A stretch of 64,000 nt of DNA from Mastigamoeba balamuthi (GCA_902651635.1 CACRSC010000038.1:303659-367658), one strand, 5' to 3'. Shown: positions 50,801 through 62,262, numbered from the stretch's first letter. The notes: generated from the letters alone by a model not told the origin. Numbers and translations are program-made.

Positions 50801-53624
50801 AGTTGATCTGTGTTGCTGTGAGAACCACGTACCAGTCGCTAATGCACCACTGCCGAGTCGCTAGATTCCATCGAGGACAGAGAGGACTTATTCACAATCG
50901 CGACTTCCACAGGGTACAGCGAGTGGAGTGGGCTGCAGACGTGCGTTAGGTAAGGTACAGAGTCAAACAATGTACAATACTCCGTTCCTACAAAATTGTC
51001 AGAATGGTGTATGAAGGAAGCGGTGACACACGGATCAGAAGCCGCGAGCTTGCTCTCCCCATTCACGGTGACGACGTACACACAGTCTTGCGTGATGAAA
51101 AGGCTCAAATGGGGTAAACCGAGAAGCGCTTACTTGGCTTGCAGGGTGGGTCAACTGGTTATAGTGTGAGAAAACGCCAGATGGATGTACTGTACCTTGA
51201 ACTCGGAGCTCGGCACAGAAAGGTTCCCTCTGTGAAAATGTCAGAATACCGCATGCCCAATAGGAATGAATGCAAACCTCGAAGATTATCGACCGCATCA
51301 GTTGGAGCACCTCCGACCTTTCGTCTTCCAGCCATTGTGCATAGGCCTCGGGGGTGGCAAACGACCTAGGACACAAGTAGTAGTGGCTATTTGCCCTGTT
51401 GAGACGCTCCTCGAGTTCCCTGAGGAGAGCCTGCCGAATGATGAGTTGTGGTATCAGTACAGTGTACTGAAGTGCTCACCTCCGGACGGTAGTGCTTCCC
51501 TTGTCCTGCGATTGCCTGCAATGCTGTCGCCGTCTCCGGGTCGATCTTATACAGCTCGGTGAGAGTCGGCACCAAAGAGGAGATCTCCTTGCTCCTAGAA
51601 CTACCGTTAGTCAACAACTAAAGCAGCTCGATACCTCGGGATCATCGGGGTGTACTCGGACAGTAGCCCCAGAGTGTACAGGGCTTGGTCTTCTGGAAGC
51701 CCTTTGATGGTGAAGGTGTACAGGACTTTCCTCCGAATCAGAAGCGTATCTCCTGCAACCAGGCCGCTTTCCTTGACGGTGGATTGACTGTCGAGGAGCC
51801 ACGCTCTAGATAACAATTAAAGTGTGTTGTGCGAACGAACTCGTACGAGGAAAAGTCTGGGGAAGCCTGGAGCTCCATGGTGTAGTTTTCGATTTCGTCC
51901 AATCGCATTCCGAGTTTCTTGAGGGTCATTCCGATCACGTCGTTGATGCTGCTCTGATATGCGATGTCTATGTGGTCGCTTCTCTCCTGATAATGAATCA
52001 GAGCGCGAAACTTCGTCAAGCGTGCCTCGTGCAGCTCGGTGGCAAGAAGTTTCACGGCGACAGTGATCTCCTTTGGCCTCTCGACGACAGGGGACGAGCG
52101 GAGGACGAGGGTGTCGTTCGTTTTGATGATCAGCGCGTTCACGAAAGAGCTCAGAGGTTCGTTCTGTGCAAGCTCCTGGAGCTGCTCGAAGGGCACTCGG
52201 GTTGCCCGAGGCATTATACACACCCTGAGTTGCTTCGTTGTCGAGAGCTTGTAGGTCTTCAGCACGCCCGTCACAATTTTCTGAACTTGCTGTTAGGAGC
52301 GATTTGGTCAAGTGGTATCAACATTACCGCCAGAGTGTCCCCCATCTCGCAGTTGATCGAGTACAGGGAGCTGCACCCGAGTTCCTTGTAGTCCTCCACC
52401 TGAAAGTTCAGATGCACTGACTTCCCTCCTGAGGGGCTCGATATGCCCGCTCCTGAGTCCCTTCTGGGTGCGAACTCTTGAGAGAACTTCTGGGTGGGCA
52501 CCGCGAGGGTGGCGTTGGATGTCTGCCGGGAGCGTTAGGATTGACGACCCTTGGGTGCCCATATGTCCGAGGCGCACTTCTTTCACGACACACTCCGCCA
52601 GGAGGTTCAGGACCTCCGAGAGCACTTCCTTGTAGGCCTCCAGCGAGGAGACGACGTACTGCGGGAGTCTCAGCTGAGTGTGTGCTGGAGGGAATTTACC
52701 TGGATCCCCGTCTTCAGCACGATGAGCAGCGCGTTGTGCTTGTGCTTCTGGATCCTGTCTATCTGGATGATCGGGAAGCACACCTTCGTTGCCCTGTCGT
52801 CGTCGTACTCGGCGTACACGCAGACGTGCTTCGGCGTGAGGAACAGGATTCCCTGGGCCGTGGCGCCTGTCGTCGAGGTGGCGGGGTCGAGTATGCGGCA
52901 CCTGTGCGCAGCCTGGACGTACTCCCCCTGCGCGTGCAGGTCGCCGAACCAGCACTTGAACGACGGGTCTTCCCTCGCAATCTGCTCCCGCTTGAACTGG
53001 AGCAGCACCTCGCCCGAGACTGGCCCCTTCATTTTCGGCCCGTGGCCCTCGCGCAGCTTGAACCACGCCTGAAAGTGACGTCAGAATACTGGGTGATAAT
53101 CGTTGAGTACTTTGGTGGCCCCCGTCTGGACGAACTCGTCCAAAGCCCACAGGTTGACGGAAAACGTCCCCTCGAAGTCGTCCGACTGGCAACGGCAACG
53201 CCATTCAGGCGGGGACAAATAAGCCTAAGTGGAATTCGGGAGACCCAGACCTTGAGCGTGTCGCGGTCCCAGCACTCGAAGAAAACCAGCTCGTTCTGCT
53301 TTACCTCCCTGCCAGGCGCTGGTCATCGGGGGACTGCCGGGAGGGAGGGAGCTGGCTGGGGACGCACATCGTGAACGTCTCGTTCCACGAAGGGGTGAGA
53401 GTCTCCTTGATGGTCTTCGTCCGAGCTTTCTGGTCCCCAACCCGCACCAGGACGTAGGGGTCCGAGAGACCGTTGGAGTCCTTGGGCTGGATTCCCCGGG
53501 CCTCGGCCACTTGTGCGCCAATCGAGAAGCAGGCGTGAGTTTCCCGGCGGTGTTCGCTGGAGGCTGCCAGGTGCTTGCGCCAATGGAGGGAGGGCTCACC
53601 TGTGATGGCAACGCGATGTTTCAT
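47822..53624 (-). CDS. Munc13/UNC13-like protein with C2, GRAM and MUN-type regions
   Basis: A long multi-exon gene. Clear exons are 53624-53600, 53509-53368, 53308-53251, 53185-53111, 53068-52700, from 52673 onward, about 52480-52328, 52280-51837, and at the end ...-48191 and 48138-47822; those between about 51830 and 49150 are small and only partly resolved. Order: N-terminal C2 (VAEARGIQPKDSNGLSDPYV), GRAM (YVQAAHRCRILD...GILFLTPKHVCVYAEY), a ubiquitin-like region (VKESGLVAGDTLLIRRKVLY), Munc13-homology segments (FLWLKSSREMLNEWVRRAFD; VIDCFDAISSFTAQFKKLKP; LKGDIDMLLAYFHAEGEGLS) and a C-terminal second GRAM (CWMGKTPGVLYMTQRHICFE). Munc13 proteins tether and prime vesicles for SNARE fusion; C2 and GRAM would give calcium/lipid and phosphoinositide binding. 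That it is one gene is inferred from strand, spacing and domain order. Confidence 0.75.
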
Positions 53625-53653
53625 CGCTACAGCCGGCTGTTTTTGCTTGAACT

Positions 53654-53676
53654 GAATCTTCGTGATGCTAAGATTC
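53654..53676. promoter_or_regulatory. GAATCTT/AAGATTC inverted repeat in the divergent Munc13/RhoGEF promoter
   Basis: GAATCTT, 9 bases, AAGATTC, starting 30 bp before the Munc13-like start and within the roughly 120-bp divergent promoter shared with the RhoGEF gene. Same arms as at 8176-8193 and, nearly, 57301-57318. Confidence 0.45.
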
Positions 53677-53741
53677 TTGCTTTATTGCATGGCCCATAAG
53701 TTTGCCTCGCCCACTCTTTTTAGAGTAGCCGCAGTGTCGTA

Positions 53742-56700
53742 ATGGCAGAACGCCCGAGTGGCCCTGCACAGGCCTCCCAACGTCCAATTTCAAAAACGAA
53801 GGAAGATATTATCGCAGGAAATTAAGTGTGCGGGCGGTCCTCAAGTTCATTCTTTTTCCCTGCCGAACGCAACGCCTCGCGAATGCCGCTTTGTCGGCCC
53901 GTCCCTGCGGCCACCTCCTCAGTATGGACCGACATCAAGACCTCGGACTGCTGCCTCCTCCAGAAGCACACGCTCCGTTTCGTCCCCCCTCTGCCCCCCG
54001 ATACGCGTCACAGGCGAACAGCACCCGGGGACTCACGCGCACGCGCGGCCACACAGCGTGGGTTGGGGCGTGGCGCGTGGTGACGCGGTACACGCCGTAC
54101 CTGCTCGCTGAGTCGCAGAGGCAGGAGGAGGCCGAGGCGGACTGGTCCCGCGTGCAGCGCGTCCTCGCCGACGACGTGCCGGCGTCGCGCGCGCGAGCCG
54201 TTCGCGTCGATGTTCGCCGCCGCGCCGGCGCCGCTCAGCCCCGCCGACGCCGTCGTGATCCTCCTGGCGCACATGCACGCCGCCTGGGCGCGCGCAGCCG
54301 CCGCGAGCCTGCCCGAGCCGCTGTCAGCCGGCGGCAGCGCGCAGCAGCCGCCGCCGCTGCCGACGAGCGCGGCGCCCGGGCTGCCCGCCGCGGCCCCGGA
54401 GATGCCGCCGCCGCCGGCCAAGAAGGCGCCGGCGCCCCTGCTGGGCCAGCAGGAGGTGAAGAGGCTGATCAACGAGACGAGGCTGTGGGAGGAGAAGCGC
54501 GACCGCTTCTTCAAGGTCTGCCCTGCCTGCCCTGCACCCCCGCAGCAGTCGGCGGGTACCGGTACTGACGGCGGCAGGGCTGCAGGGAGTCAAGGGGATC
54601 TTCGCCAAGCACACGGCGACTCTGAGGGCGGAGTTCGAGAAGTACGTGCGGGACCTGCGCGAGGTCGGCAACGCGCAGGGCCTCGGCGAGCCCATCATGA
54701 GCAGGATGGAGGAGGAGGAGCGCAAGGCCTTCGACGGGCTCTCGCGCATGATGTTCGGCGAGCGCTCGGCCTGCGTCCGCGTCGTCGAGGACGAGATCGC
54801 CAAGCGCAGGGAGGCCTTCGCAGTTCCGTTCCCTGTCTTCACCCCAGCCCTCTGCCCCGTTGCGCACTGATGCTCACCGCTGTGCCGCACGCAGGTTGTC
54901 AACGACGTCATCCGTATACAGAAGATTGTCCGCGGGTGGCTGGCGCGCCGCAAGTTCCGAGAGACCAGTGCGCTTTGTTTGCCGCTGCCTTTGTTCCGCG
55001 GGGTCTCAGCGGTGCACCTCCGACAGTCAAGAAGCTGAAGCACAGGACCAAGGTCGTGAAGGAGATGCTGGAGACCGAGAGGACCTACGTGGAGAGCATC
55101 GAGCTCCTGCTGTGCGAGTTCCTGGCGCCGCTGAGGAAGAACGCCGAGTCCGACAGGCCCTTCATCTCGAGCGAGAGCATCGCGTCGCTGTTCAGCAACA
55201 TCGAGCTCCTCGTCAACATCAACAAGGAGCTGCTGGCGGCGCTGGATGAGAAGCTCAAGAACTGGAACTCGACCAAGACGTGCATCGGCGAGATGCTCGT
55301 GAAGATGGTGCCGTACCTCAAGGCGTACAAGCAGTACGTCAACTCGTACGACGGGGCGATGGTGACGCTGAAGAAGTGCCTCGAGAACCCCGAGTTCAAG
55401 AGCTGGCACGAGGCGACGTACAACAGGCAGAACAAGAAGCTCCCGATCGAGGGCTATCTCATCATGCCCGTCCAGAGGTTCGATGAGCCTCCACTTGGCG
55501 AATCTCTGACTATCAAGGACATAACAGGATCCCGCGCTACTCGCTGCTGATGAAAGACCTCGTCGAGAACACCCCAGACCTGCACCCGGACCTGCCGTTC
55601 TTGCGTGAGGGTTCGCGGTCCTGTCCCCCTCCGTGGCAACTGACTCTATGCCTTACAGCGATGACCAGGATCAAGCAGATAGCCTCTGATATCAACGAAG
55701 CCAAGCGCAAGCAGGACGGCCAGAAGAAGATAGTGGAGGTCCAGCAGATGCTCGGGGAGCAGCTCCCTGTATGTGCCGCCTTTGCGTAACGTGCTCTGAA
55801 AAGTGACTGCTGCACAGGACTTGATTCAGCCCCACCGCGTCTTCATCAAGGAAGGGATGGTGGTCAGGGATTGCGACGAAGTCCTGCAGCCCTGCACCCT
55901 CATCCTGTTCAATGGTGCGAGCGTTTGTTGGTAAGAAATCGCTGGATTTACACCCGTCGAGCAGACCTCGTGCTGGTTACGCAGAGGAAGAGAGGGTTCG
56001 ACGGGTCGTATTACTACGCCCTCATCGACTCGATAAAACTGTTCTACGCGACCGCTTCCTCCTACAACACGAACAAGGGTATATCGCACCCATTAGCACC
56101 AAACGTCTGAGTGCCCTCCAGACACGAAGTTCAAGTACGGGTTCGCTGTGAAATCGAAGCTTGGCACGTGGAGGTTCCTGGTCGAGAAGAAGTCGGAGAG
56201 GGACGAATGGATGAGCGAGTTCGACGAGTTGCTGGAGCGCCTCAAGGCCAACATGAAGACCCTGCGGAGGTCTCCCGAGTCTGAGCTCGTACTCGACACG
56301 ACGCCCTCGTCCGAGTCTGCCGTTGCTGCACAGCAGCAGACGAGCTCCGGCTCCGGCTCCCTGTCGGCGACGCTGACCTCCACGTCCTCCCTGGAGCTGG
56401 TGGCCCAGAAGCGCGACGTGTCGACGGCCCACTTGCGTGCGCCTTCAATGAACGCGCAGGCCTCTGCGCGAGATGCCCGGTTCCAGGCGCAGCTGCTCCT
56501 GCAGTCGGCGAAGGTCAAGGACGTGCTGAAGCTCTACAACGAGGTGCTGGAGCTCGAGAAGGAGATCATGGGCCCGCCGATCGAGATCAAGAGCCTGATG
56601 CCGCAGTACACGCAGGGACTTCACCCAGACCTGCAGACGCGCCTGAAGCGTAAGCAGCAGCCATGCTTGGCATAGATAGCTCTGACGTATCATGTTCTTT

Positions 56701-57137
56701 GATTCACAGCGAGGCTCGACCTGCTGGCTGTCAAGTTGGTGGCCATGGAGCAGCTGCACATCCGCGCGATGACGCTGCTGCGGGACAAGGGCCTCTTCAG
56801 CCACCTGAACAAGACCATTCAGGTGCGTGGCGTGCGCTTGTGGCTCCGCTTTGCTGATGGGTGCCTGTCGCAGGACGGGCTGTCGCTGCTGGACCCGCTG
56901 AGGATGTGGATCAGCGCGTACACCAAGGACATACAGGCGCAGGCCAGGGCTGGTGTGCAAATACCGCCTCATCTCTACCAGCCGGCCAAGCTCATCCGCC
57001 CTCTGCTGAATTGGTATGCCCCCGAGCCAATCCTTTCAAATGCTGGCTAACGGGCTTACGGTGCGGACAGGTACCTTGACCTGTCGCAGGCGTGGGAGCT
57101 CGTGTCCGAGTCCGACGTTGAGGGCGAATCGTCTTGA
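53742..57137 (+). CDS. IQ-motif RhoGEF (DH-PH) protein
   Basis: Fifteen exons in my model: 53742-53781, 53923-54006, 54057-54183, 54239-54515, 54586-54822, 54895-54967, 55027-55477, 55528-55604, 55659-55768, 55818-55914, 55965-56078, 56122-56649, 56710-56822, 56874-57013, 57071-57137 (844 aa). After a Pro/Ala-rich N-terminus and a helical stretch comes one IQ motif (IRIQKIVRGWLARRKFRE), then the DH domain (VVKEMLETERTYVESIELLL, LFSNIELLVNINKELLAAL, KLPIEGYLIMPVQR|IPRYSL, LLMKDLVENTP) and a PH domain (VFIKEGMVVRDC, LVLVTQRKR, YALIDSIKLF, WRFLVEKKSERDEWMSEFDE). The C-terminal 250 residues form a helical region of unknown family. It would activate Rho/Rac GTPases under calmodulin control. The first three exons are the least certain. 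Confidence 0.88.
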
Positions 57138-57300
57138 GCTGGGGGAGCCCTTCTCCGCCGGCACTATACGCTTTAATGCAATCACTTTGTTGGACAGAAA
57201 TTATCGCTGTTGACTGTATCACGTGAATCTCTCGCACGTTCTCGAATTAAGTTCCCGTAAGGCGAGTTGGATGATTTGATACAGATATCTCGATATGTGG

Positions 57301-57318
57301 AGAATCTAGCTAGATTCT
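57301..57318. promoter_or_regulatory. Palindromic element upstream of MED20
   Basis: AGAATCTAGCTAGATTCT, a perfect palindrome (20 bp with the flanking G and C), 34 bp before the MED20 start. AGATATCT also occurs just upstream near 57282. It shares arms and spacing with 8176-8193. Confidence 0.5.
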
Positions 57319-57351
57319 CTTACTCGGTTTATCTGCTGCTGAGCCCGCGCG

Positions 57352-58304
57352 ATGGTGAAGTTTATGTGGCTCTCGCCGCGGGAGATCGCCACGGACCGCC
57401 TGGAGCACGCGGGCCTCGTGCGCAACGGCACGTTCTCGCTCGAGTACCTGGTCTTCACGCGCAACCCCGACAACATCGTCTCGCTGGTCTTCAGCGACGA
57501 GTGGCCGATGCGCTACTTCGCCATCGCCGGCACCCACGCGACCGCCGAGGTCATCGAGGCCTCGTACCCCGACAACCTCTTCGACCGCCAGGAGTTCGCG
57601 CGCTGCACCGGCATGCGCGTCCAGGGCGCCGACTTTGTGGCCGGCGACTTTGTGGTGCGCACGGGCATGCTCAAGCAGACCTTCTCGCGCTCCATCCCCT
57701 ACGCCCCCGCCGTCAACTCGTCGGGCTACTACGTCGAGATCGACTACCCGCCCGCCGTCACCTTCGCGCACGGCAAGGACGGCACCCCCAACTACACCCT
57801 CGTCGCCGAGTTCTGCAGGTGCGGCGGGAAGGCAATCAATTGATTGATTGCTTTTCCTTCCCCCCTTCTCTGCTCGGTTTTTGACTTGCGGGTTGGATTG
57901 ATCGGTGCAGGCACATCCAGGAGGCGCTGCAGCCGCTGGGGCTGAACTTCGAGAGCCGCGAGCTGCTGTTCAAGGAGCTCAACAACGCGTGCAGGTATCC
58001 TTGGCCTGCGCCGCTGGGCGAGTTCTATTCGCCCCGGCACGCAACGCTGTGCCTGCACAAGCTGTTCACGATGCCCAACCCACTGGCGCAGCAGCAGCAA
58101 CAGCAGCAACAGCAGCAGCAGCAACAGCAGGTGCAGCAGATACAGCAGGGGCAGGTGCAGCAGGTGCCGGTGCAGCCGTCGCCTCACCCCGGGACGCCGT
58201 CTATGATGATGCAGCAGTCGCCAGTGCAGCAGCTGGGCACTCCCACTCAGCCGGAGATGCATTATACGCCGGGACAGATGCACTCGGGTCAGCGTCTGCG
58301 CTGA
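57352..58304 (+). CDS. MED20: Mediator complex subunit 20 (MED20) with poly-Gln tail
   Basis: Two exons, 57352-57818 and 57911-58304 (286 aa; animal MED20 is about 212). The family pattern is followed throughout: a first strand block with GTFSLEYLVFTRN, WPMRYFAI (family YPLSCFAL), a helix region, then GADFVAGDFVVRTGML (family YQYCDFLVKVGTV), SGYYVEIDYPPAVT (family ISVEVEYGPCVV) and YTLVAEFCRHIQEALQPLGL (family LLLEFLQSFL). The extra C-terminus is Gln-rich: a pure Gln run near 58090-58128, then alternating Gln/Val/Pro. MED20 pairs with MED18 in the Mediator head module and links activators to RNA polymerase II. Assignment rests on alignment from memory but several blocks agree in order. Confidence 0.8.
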
Positions 58305-58815
58305 CTCGTTCAAGCAGCAAAGAAAGTTTCCTTTATTTTGGCCACATGCAGGCTGGCTTAAGTTTGTTTTGTTGTGAGGCAAATGGCAATCTTCTAGGAG
58401 AGCGCCCGAGATGCTCGCAGGAAGAGGACATGGACAATGGCAGTCTTGCTGAAAGGCTCTCAAGGTACACCACACTTCAAAAACACACATTCAACTTCCC
58501 AAAGAGGGCACAATCCATCCAAAAACGGCGACAATCCACCCAGCCTGCAGCCAAAAGGTACGGTAACACCTCTCCGTTGTTCCTTCAGCCTGGGCGGGCG
58601 CCTCGGAGCAAGGCAGCAAACAGACAGAGCTCAGAGCCAATTGAATTTAACAGAGGGTTCTTTATTACGATGGGCAGGGCCGTGGGTCGGCCTGGTGCCA
58701 CACATGTGGAAGGAGCTCCCGGGAGATAAGCTACAGAGGGGCGCGCCCTCCACTCACGGGCCTAGCGAGACCCCAGCTCGCGGCTTGCATGGGGTGTAGA
58801 CGAGGGCCTTGCGGC
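58305..58815. other. Intergenic, convergent 3' ends
   Basis: Between the MED20 stop and the BCAT stop. Mixed composition, several short AT-rich patches. No gene or structured element recognised. Confidence 0.4.
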
Positions 58816-60532
58816 TTACTGCACGGTGATGGTCCACGGGTGGTCGACCTCGCCGTACTGGATCGCCGCGAGGCTCTCGTAGAGCTTCTTGGCCAGCGGG
58901 CCGATCTGCGACTTGGGGTCCGAGGTGTCGACGGGGATGTGGTACTCCTGGCCCTCGTAGGCGATGGCGCAGACGGGGCTGATGACGGCGGCGGTGCCGG
59001 TGCCGAAGGCCTCGAGCACGCGGTTCTCCTTGAGGGCCTTGATGACCTGGTCGATCGTGTACGTGCGCTCCGAGACGACGATGTCGCCGTGCATCTCGCG
59101 GGCCAGCCTGAGGACCGAGTCGCGGGTGACGCCGGGCAGGATCATGTCGTTGAGCGGGCAGGTGATGAGCTCCTTCTTGCCCTGCTCGTTGATCCAGTAG
59201 AGGAAGAAGTTCATCGTGCCGACCTCGGTGCACTCCTTGTTGTGCAGCCACAGGACCTGCTGGTAGCCCTTGTGGTGCGCGTCCTCCTGCGGCACCATGC
59301 TCAGCGCGTAGTTGCCGCCGACCTTGTAGCAGCCCGTGCCGCCGGGGAACGCGCGGCAGTAGGTGCCGTCCGAGCAGACCAGCTTGACGGCCTTCCAGCC
59401 CGTCGCGTAGTAGGGGCCGACAGGCGACAGGATGACGAAGATCTTGGCCTGCTCCGGCCACTGGACACCGACGGCCGCGTGCGTGCTGATGAACGTCGGG
59501 CGGATGTACAGCGAGTAGCCGCGGCCCGTCGGGCACCAGTCCTGGTCCAGGTGCACCAGCGCCTTGATGCACTCGAGCAGCTCGGCGCCGTCGAACTCCT
59601 GCACGGGGGGCGCGGGCAGGGGCCGAGGCCGAGGCGGTGGTGGCCCAGCGGTGAGCGGGCGACGAATACGCGGACACCGGAGAAGTACTTCTGCGCGAGC
59701 GGAGAAGGAAACCCCCACACACGCCCACCCCAGCAGCAAGAGAGGGCGAGGAAAGAAGACGGAAGCAGCGGGAGCGAAAACCAGGACGAATGCGGGAACG
59801 CACCGGCAGGGCGACGCGCTTGCCAGAGCGGACCATCCTCTCCATGTTCATCATGGGGCGGAACATGCGCAGGTGGCCCTTGGGGTCACGGAACGCCTTC
59901 ATTCCCTCGAAGCACTGAGAATTCGCGCAGAACGGCAGCGCAGCGCGCAACAGACGTCTTCCTGTGAGTCGCAGAACTTTTCTCTCGCCGCCAGGAAGGA
60001 GAGCCCCTGTGCAAGCGAGAGAAATAATGCCCTGAGCGCTGGGAGGAGCCGCGACGCACCTCCATCGCGTAGTGGAGCACCGAGGCGGCGGGGTCCAGCG
60101 CGAGCGGGCCGTAGGCGTGGATCCTGCGATGATGCGATATCAAACGTCAGCAAGGGGGTAGCGGGGGGCTGCAGGGGGGGACATCTAATGATGGTTTCTG
60201 CTTAATCGAGTAAGGGAAGAAGAGCGGAAGAGCACAACTGATAAGATGGGAGTGGGAGTTCAGGGGAGGCTCACCGGGGGACGCCCCAGCCGTGCTCGGC
60301 GGTCCAGTCGATCTCGAGCATGTGGTCCGTGAACGTGTGCCCGAAGACGAGCTTCGTGATGTCCTTGGGCTTGGGCTGGAGGTCGGGCCTCTTCTCGATG
60401 ACCAGCTTCTTATGCTGCTCGGAACCCAAACGCAACAGATCGGGGGGTTCAAGACGATCAGAGAAAGAAAGCGCGGGGACGGGGACGGGGACACGGGAAG
60501 TGGGGTGCGCGCACGTCGATGCCGGCAGACAT
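58816..60532 (-). CDS. Branched-chain amino acid aminotransferase
   Basis: Five exons: 60532-60515, 60414-60275, 60123-60060, 59914-59804, 59598-58816 (371 aa). The first exon encodes only MSAGID. Family blocks: FGHTFTDHMLEIDWTAEHGW, YGPLALDPAASVLHYAME|CFEGMKAFR, FRPMMNMERM, ALP|EFDGAELLECIKALVHLD, RGYSLYIRPTFIST, FVILSPVGPYY, GGTGCYKVGGNYA with the context of the PLP lysine, EVGTMNFFLYW, LPGVTRDSVL, FGTGTAAVISPV, and ending IQYGEVDHPWTITV. It is very close to animal and fungal BCAT. It transfers amino groups between Leu, Ile or Val and 2-oxoglutarate. The N-terminus is short with no mitochondrial presequence, suggesting a cytosolic form. The splices restore ASVLHYAMECFEGMKAF and RVALPEFDG. 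Confidence 0.95.
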
Positions 60533-61739
60533 TTGCGGTGGTGGGTGGCAGGTGTGACAACGAGGGCTTTCTAGTAGAAGTGGGGATAGATACTGATGAC
60601 ACACGTGGGCTCTGCTCCGGGCAGGACACCGAAGATGGTACCCAACATTGCTTCTGATTCGCGGCGCCGCAAAATCAGAAGCAAATATCTTTGCCGCTCT
60701 GTGTCCGAAACGGTTAAATTCTCCGGCTGATTTCGAAGTGTGCTGAGCACCGTTTTTTCTCTTCTATTCCGGCTGCTGCTGTGCCACCCAAAATCCGTTG
60801 TTCAGCGTCCACGCCCCACGCCACGGTCCAGGACGCTGCGCTGGCCGCGCTGCCGCGCGCGAGAATCGGGCCGGCCAGGGGCTGCGGCCAATCGGGAACC
60901 CGTCGGCCTGCAGGCAAAAAGGGGGGTGAACTGTGGGACCGCTGGGAACAATCGACGCTGGTCTCGTTCTGGGCTGTGCTCCACGTGTACATTTCGTCGC
61001 AGCGAGCAACTTTCTGCTCCGGCGCCATAAGCGCAGGCGGACACCGTGACTACCTCTCCGGCGAACTGCGTGGCACGAAGATACGGCGTACAAGGCGCAG
61101 CTCGCAGCAGCGCTCTGCCCTGCGGGCAGCCACAGGCGGTACAGGTGGCCACAGCCCCGCAGCGTGCGCTCACCGTATTGGGGAGTTCGAGGAGGGACAA
61201 CTACGGTACGACGTAAGTATGCTTGCGTAGTGCCAATGGCTCAGACCACACCCCCAGCGCCCGCTCAATCATCTCATCTGCCGCCAGCGCGGCATAGGAT
61301 AGGCTACCGAACCCTGCCCGGTTTTCTGGCAGTTTCCCGGTGAAGTGGGACGGAGCATAGCTGGAAGCTGTGCCCGCGCAACGTCGCTTTTGATCGTGTT
61401 AAATTGTTGGCCTGCATCGAGGGTATTGGAGGCTGCGCAATCTCCGTTGTGACCGAAGGCTGGTGTCCACGGGGAACGAATCACGCTGCCAGACGCTATG
61501 AACGATTCTGGCGTTGATCGACACAACGAGGTGCCACCTCACAACCGTTCTCCACGGGCATTTGCCATTGGGCATCATCAGTCGGCTTCTGTGTCGCCAC
61601 GATGACTGCGAGAGGCAGCTGTCTTCGACGATATTATCAGCAGAAAATCTGGTCTCGCCTGTTTGTCCTGGAATCTAGCCTCGCTGCCGGTCACCGCACC
61701 CGCCACCGGGTTTTCCAACCTCAAGCGCGACGCTTCCTG
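60533..61739. other. Intergenic region between BCAT and the ubiquitin-like gene
   Basis: About 1.2 kb. Holds the BCAT promoter with its long palindrome (separate entry). A minus-strand ORF at 61028-60714 (MAPEQKVARCDEMYTWSTAQ...) and a plus-strand ORF at 60781-61230 overlap. Neither has a recognisable domain and both run through GC-rich sequence where chance ORFs are common, so I do not call either. Confidence 0.35.
60648..60684. promoter_or_regulatory. 37-bp near-perfect palindrome upstream of BCAT
   Basis: Arms TTGCTTCTGATT (60648-60659) and AATCAGAAGCAA (60673-60684) are exact reverse complements; between them GCGGCGCCGC is itself a 10-bp palindrome. It lies about 115-150 bp before the BCAT start. 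It could bind a dimeric regulator or fold as a hairpin. Confidence 0.55.
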
Positions 61740-62262
61740 ATGGGCTGCTGCTGCTCGAGCTCCGTGCCTGACGAGTCCCTGCGGCCTCTGCGCGGCAGCG
61801 GCGGCCTGCGGCGCTCTGGCGTCGAGCTGTCCGTCTCTCACGGCCAGAACCACTACGACGTCCCCGTGCGCCTGGCCAAGGACTCTGTCGCGGACCTCAA
61901 GAACAAGCTCAAGAGGCGCTCCGGGCTGCCCCCCAGCCAGCAGAAAAGTCCGCCACTGGCAGGCTCTGGCTTTTGCCCCTTCCCTTCCCCCCGTGATGCC
62001 TGGGCTGCCCTGCCCTGTGCCCCTTGGTGGTTTTTCTAACCTGTTGTTTTGTTCAACTGCGGGGCGTTCTGCCGGGCGAGTGCGCAGTCATCATCAAGGG
62101 GCACTGCTACGAGGTACGCGCACCAGAATATGGGCTCCAGCTGCGCGTCTTACCGGTGACGCCGAACGTGGTCGTCTGCAGGGCGGGCAGAAGGACAAGA
62201 CCATCCTGTGGGACGCTGGCGTCGTCGACAGCTCCATCGTCGTTATTCTGGTGGCCAAGTAG
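61740..62262 (+). CDS. Small membrane-anchored ubiquitin-like protein
   Basis: Three exons: 61740-61947, 62088-62113, 62182-62262 (104 aa). The N-terminus MGCCCSSS fits N-myristoylation at Gly2 with palmitoylation of the following cysteines. The rest follows a ubiquitin-like fold: VELSVSHGQNHYDVPVRLAK, SVADLKNKLKRRSGLPPSQQ, then spliced KIIIKGHCYE, GGQKDKTILWDAGV, and IVVILVAK. The splice join QQK|IIIKGHCYE mirrors ubiquitin QQRLIFAGKQLED. It ends in VAK with no Gly-Gly, so it is not a conjugated modifier but a ubiquitin-fold domain tethered to a membrane. Plant MUB proteins are similar in idea but carry a C-terminal prenyl group. The middle exon is only 26 nt. Function unknown. Confidence 0.7.

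Noticed and set aside
54057-54260. Apparent frameshift in the RhoGEF N-terminus at a CG-rich run
   Set aside because: A phase-correct 55-nt intron (54184-54238) joins VLADDVPA to PADAVVILL without any error.
60714-61230. Overlapping ORFs on both strands upstream of the ubiquitin-like gene
   Set aside because: No domain, no conserved start context and both strands equally open; consistent with chance in GC-rich DNA.
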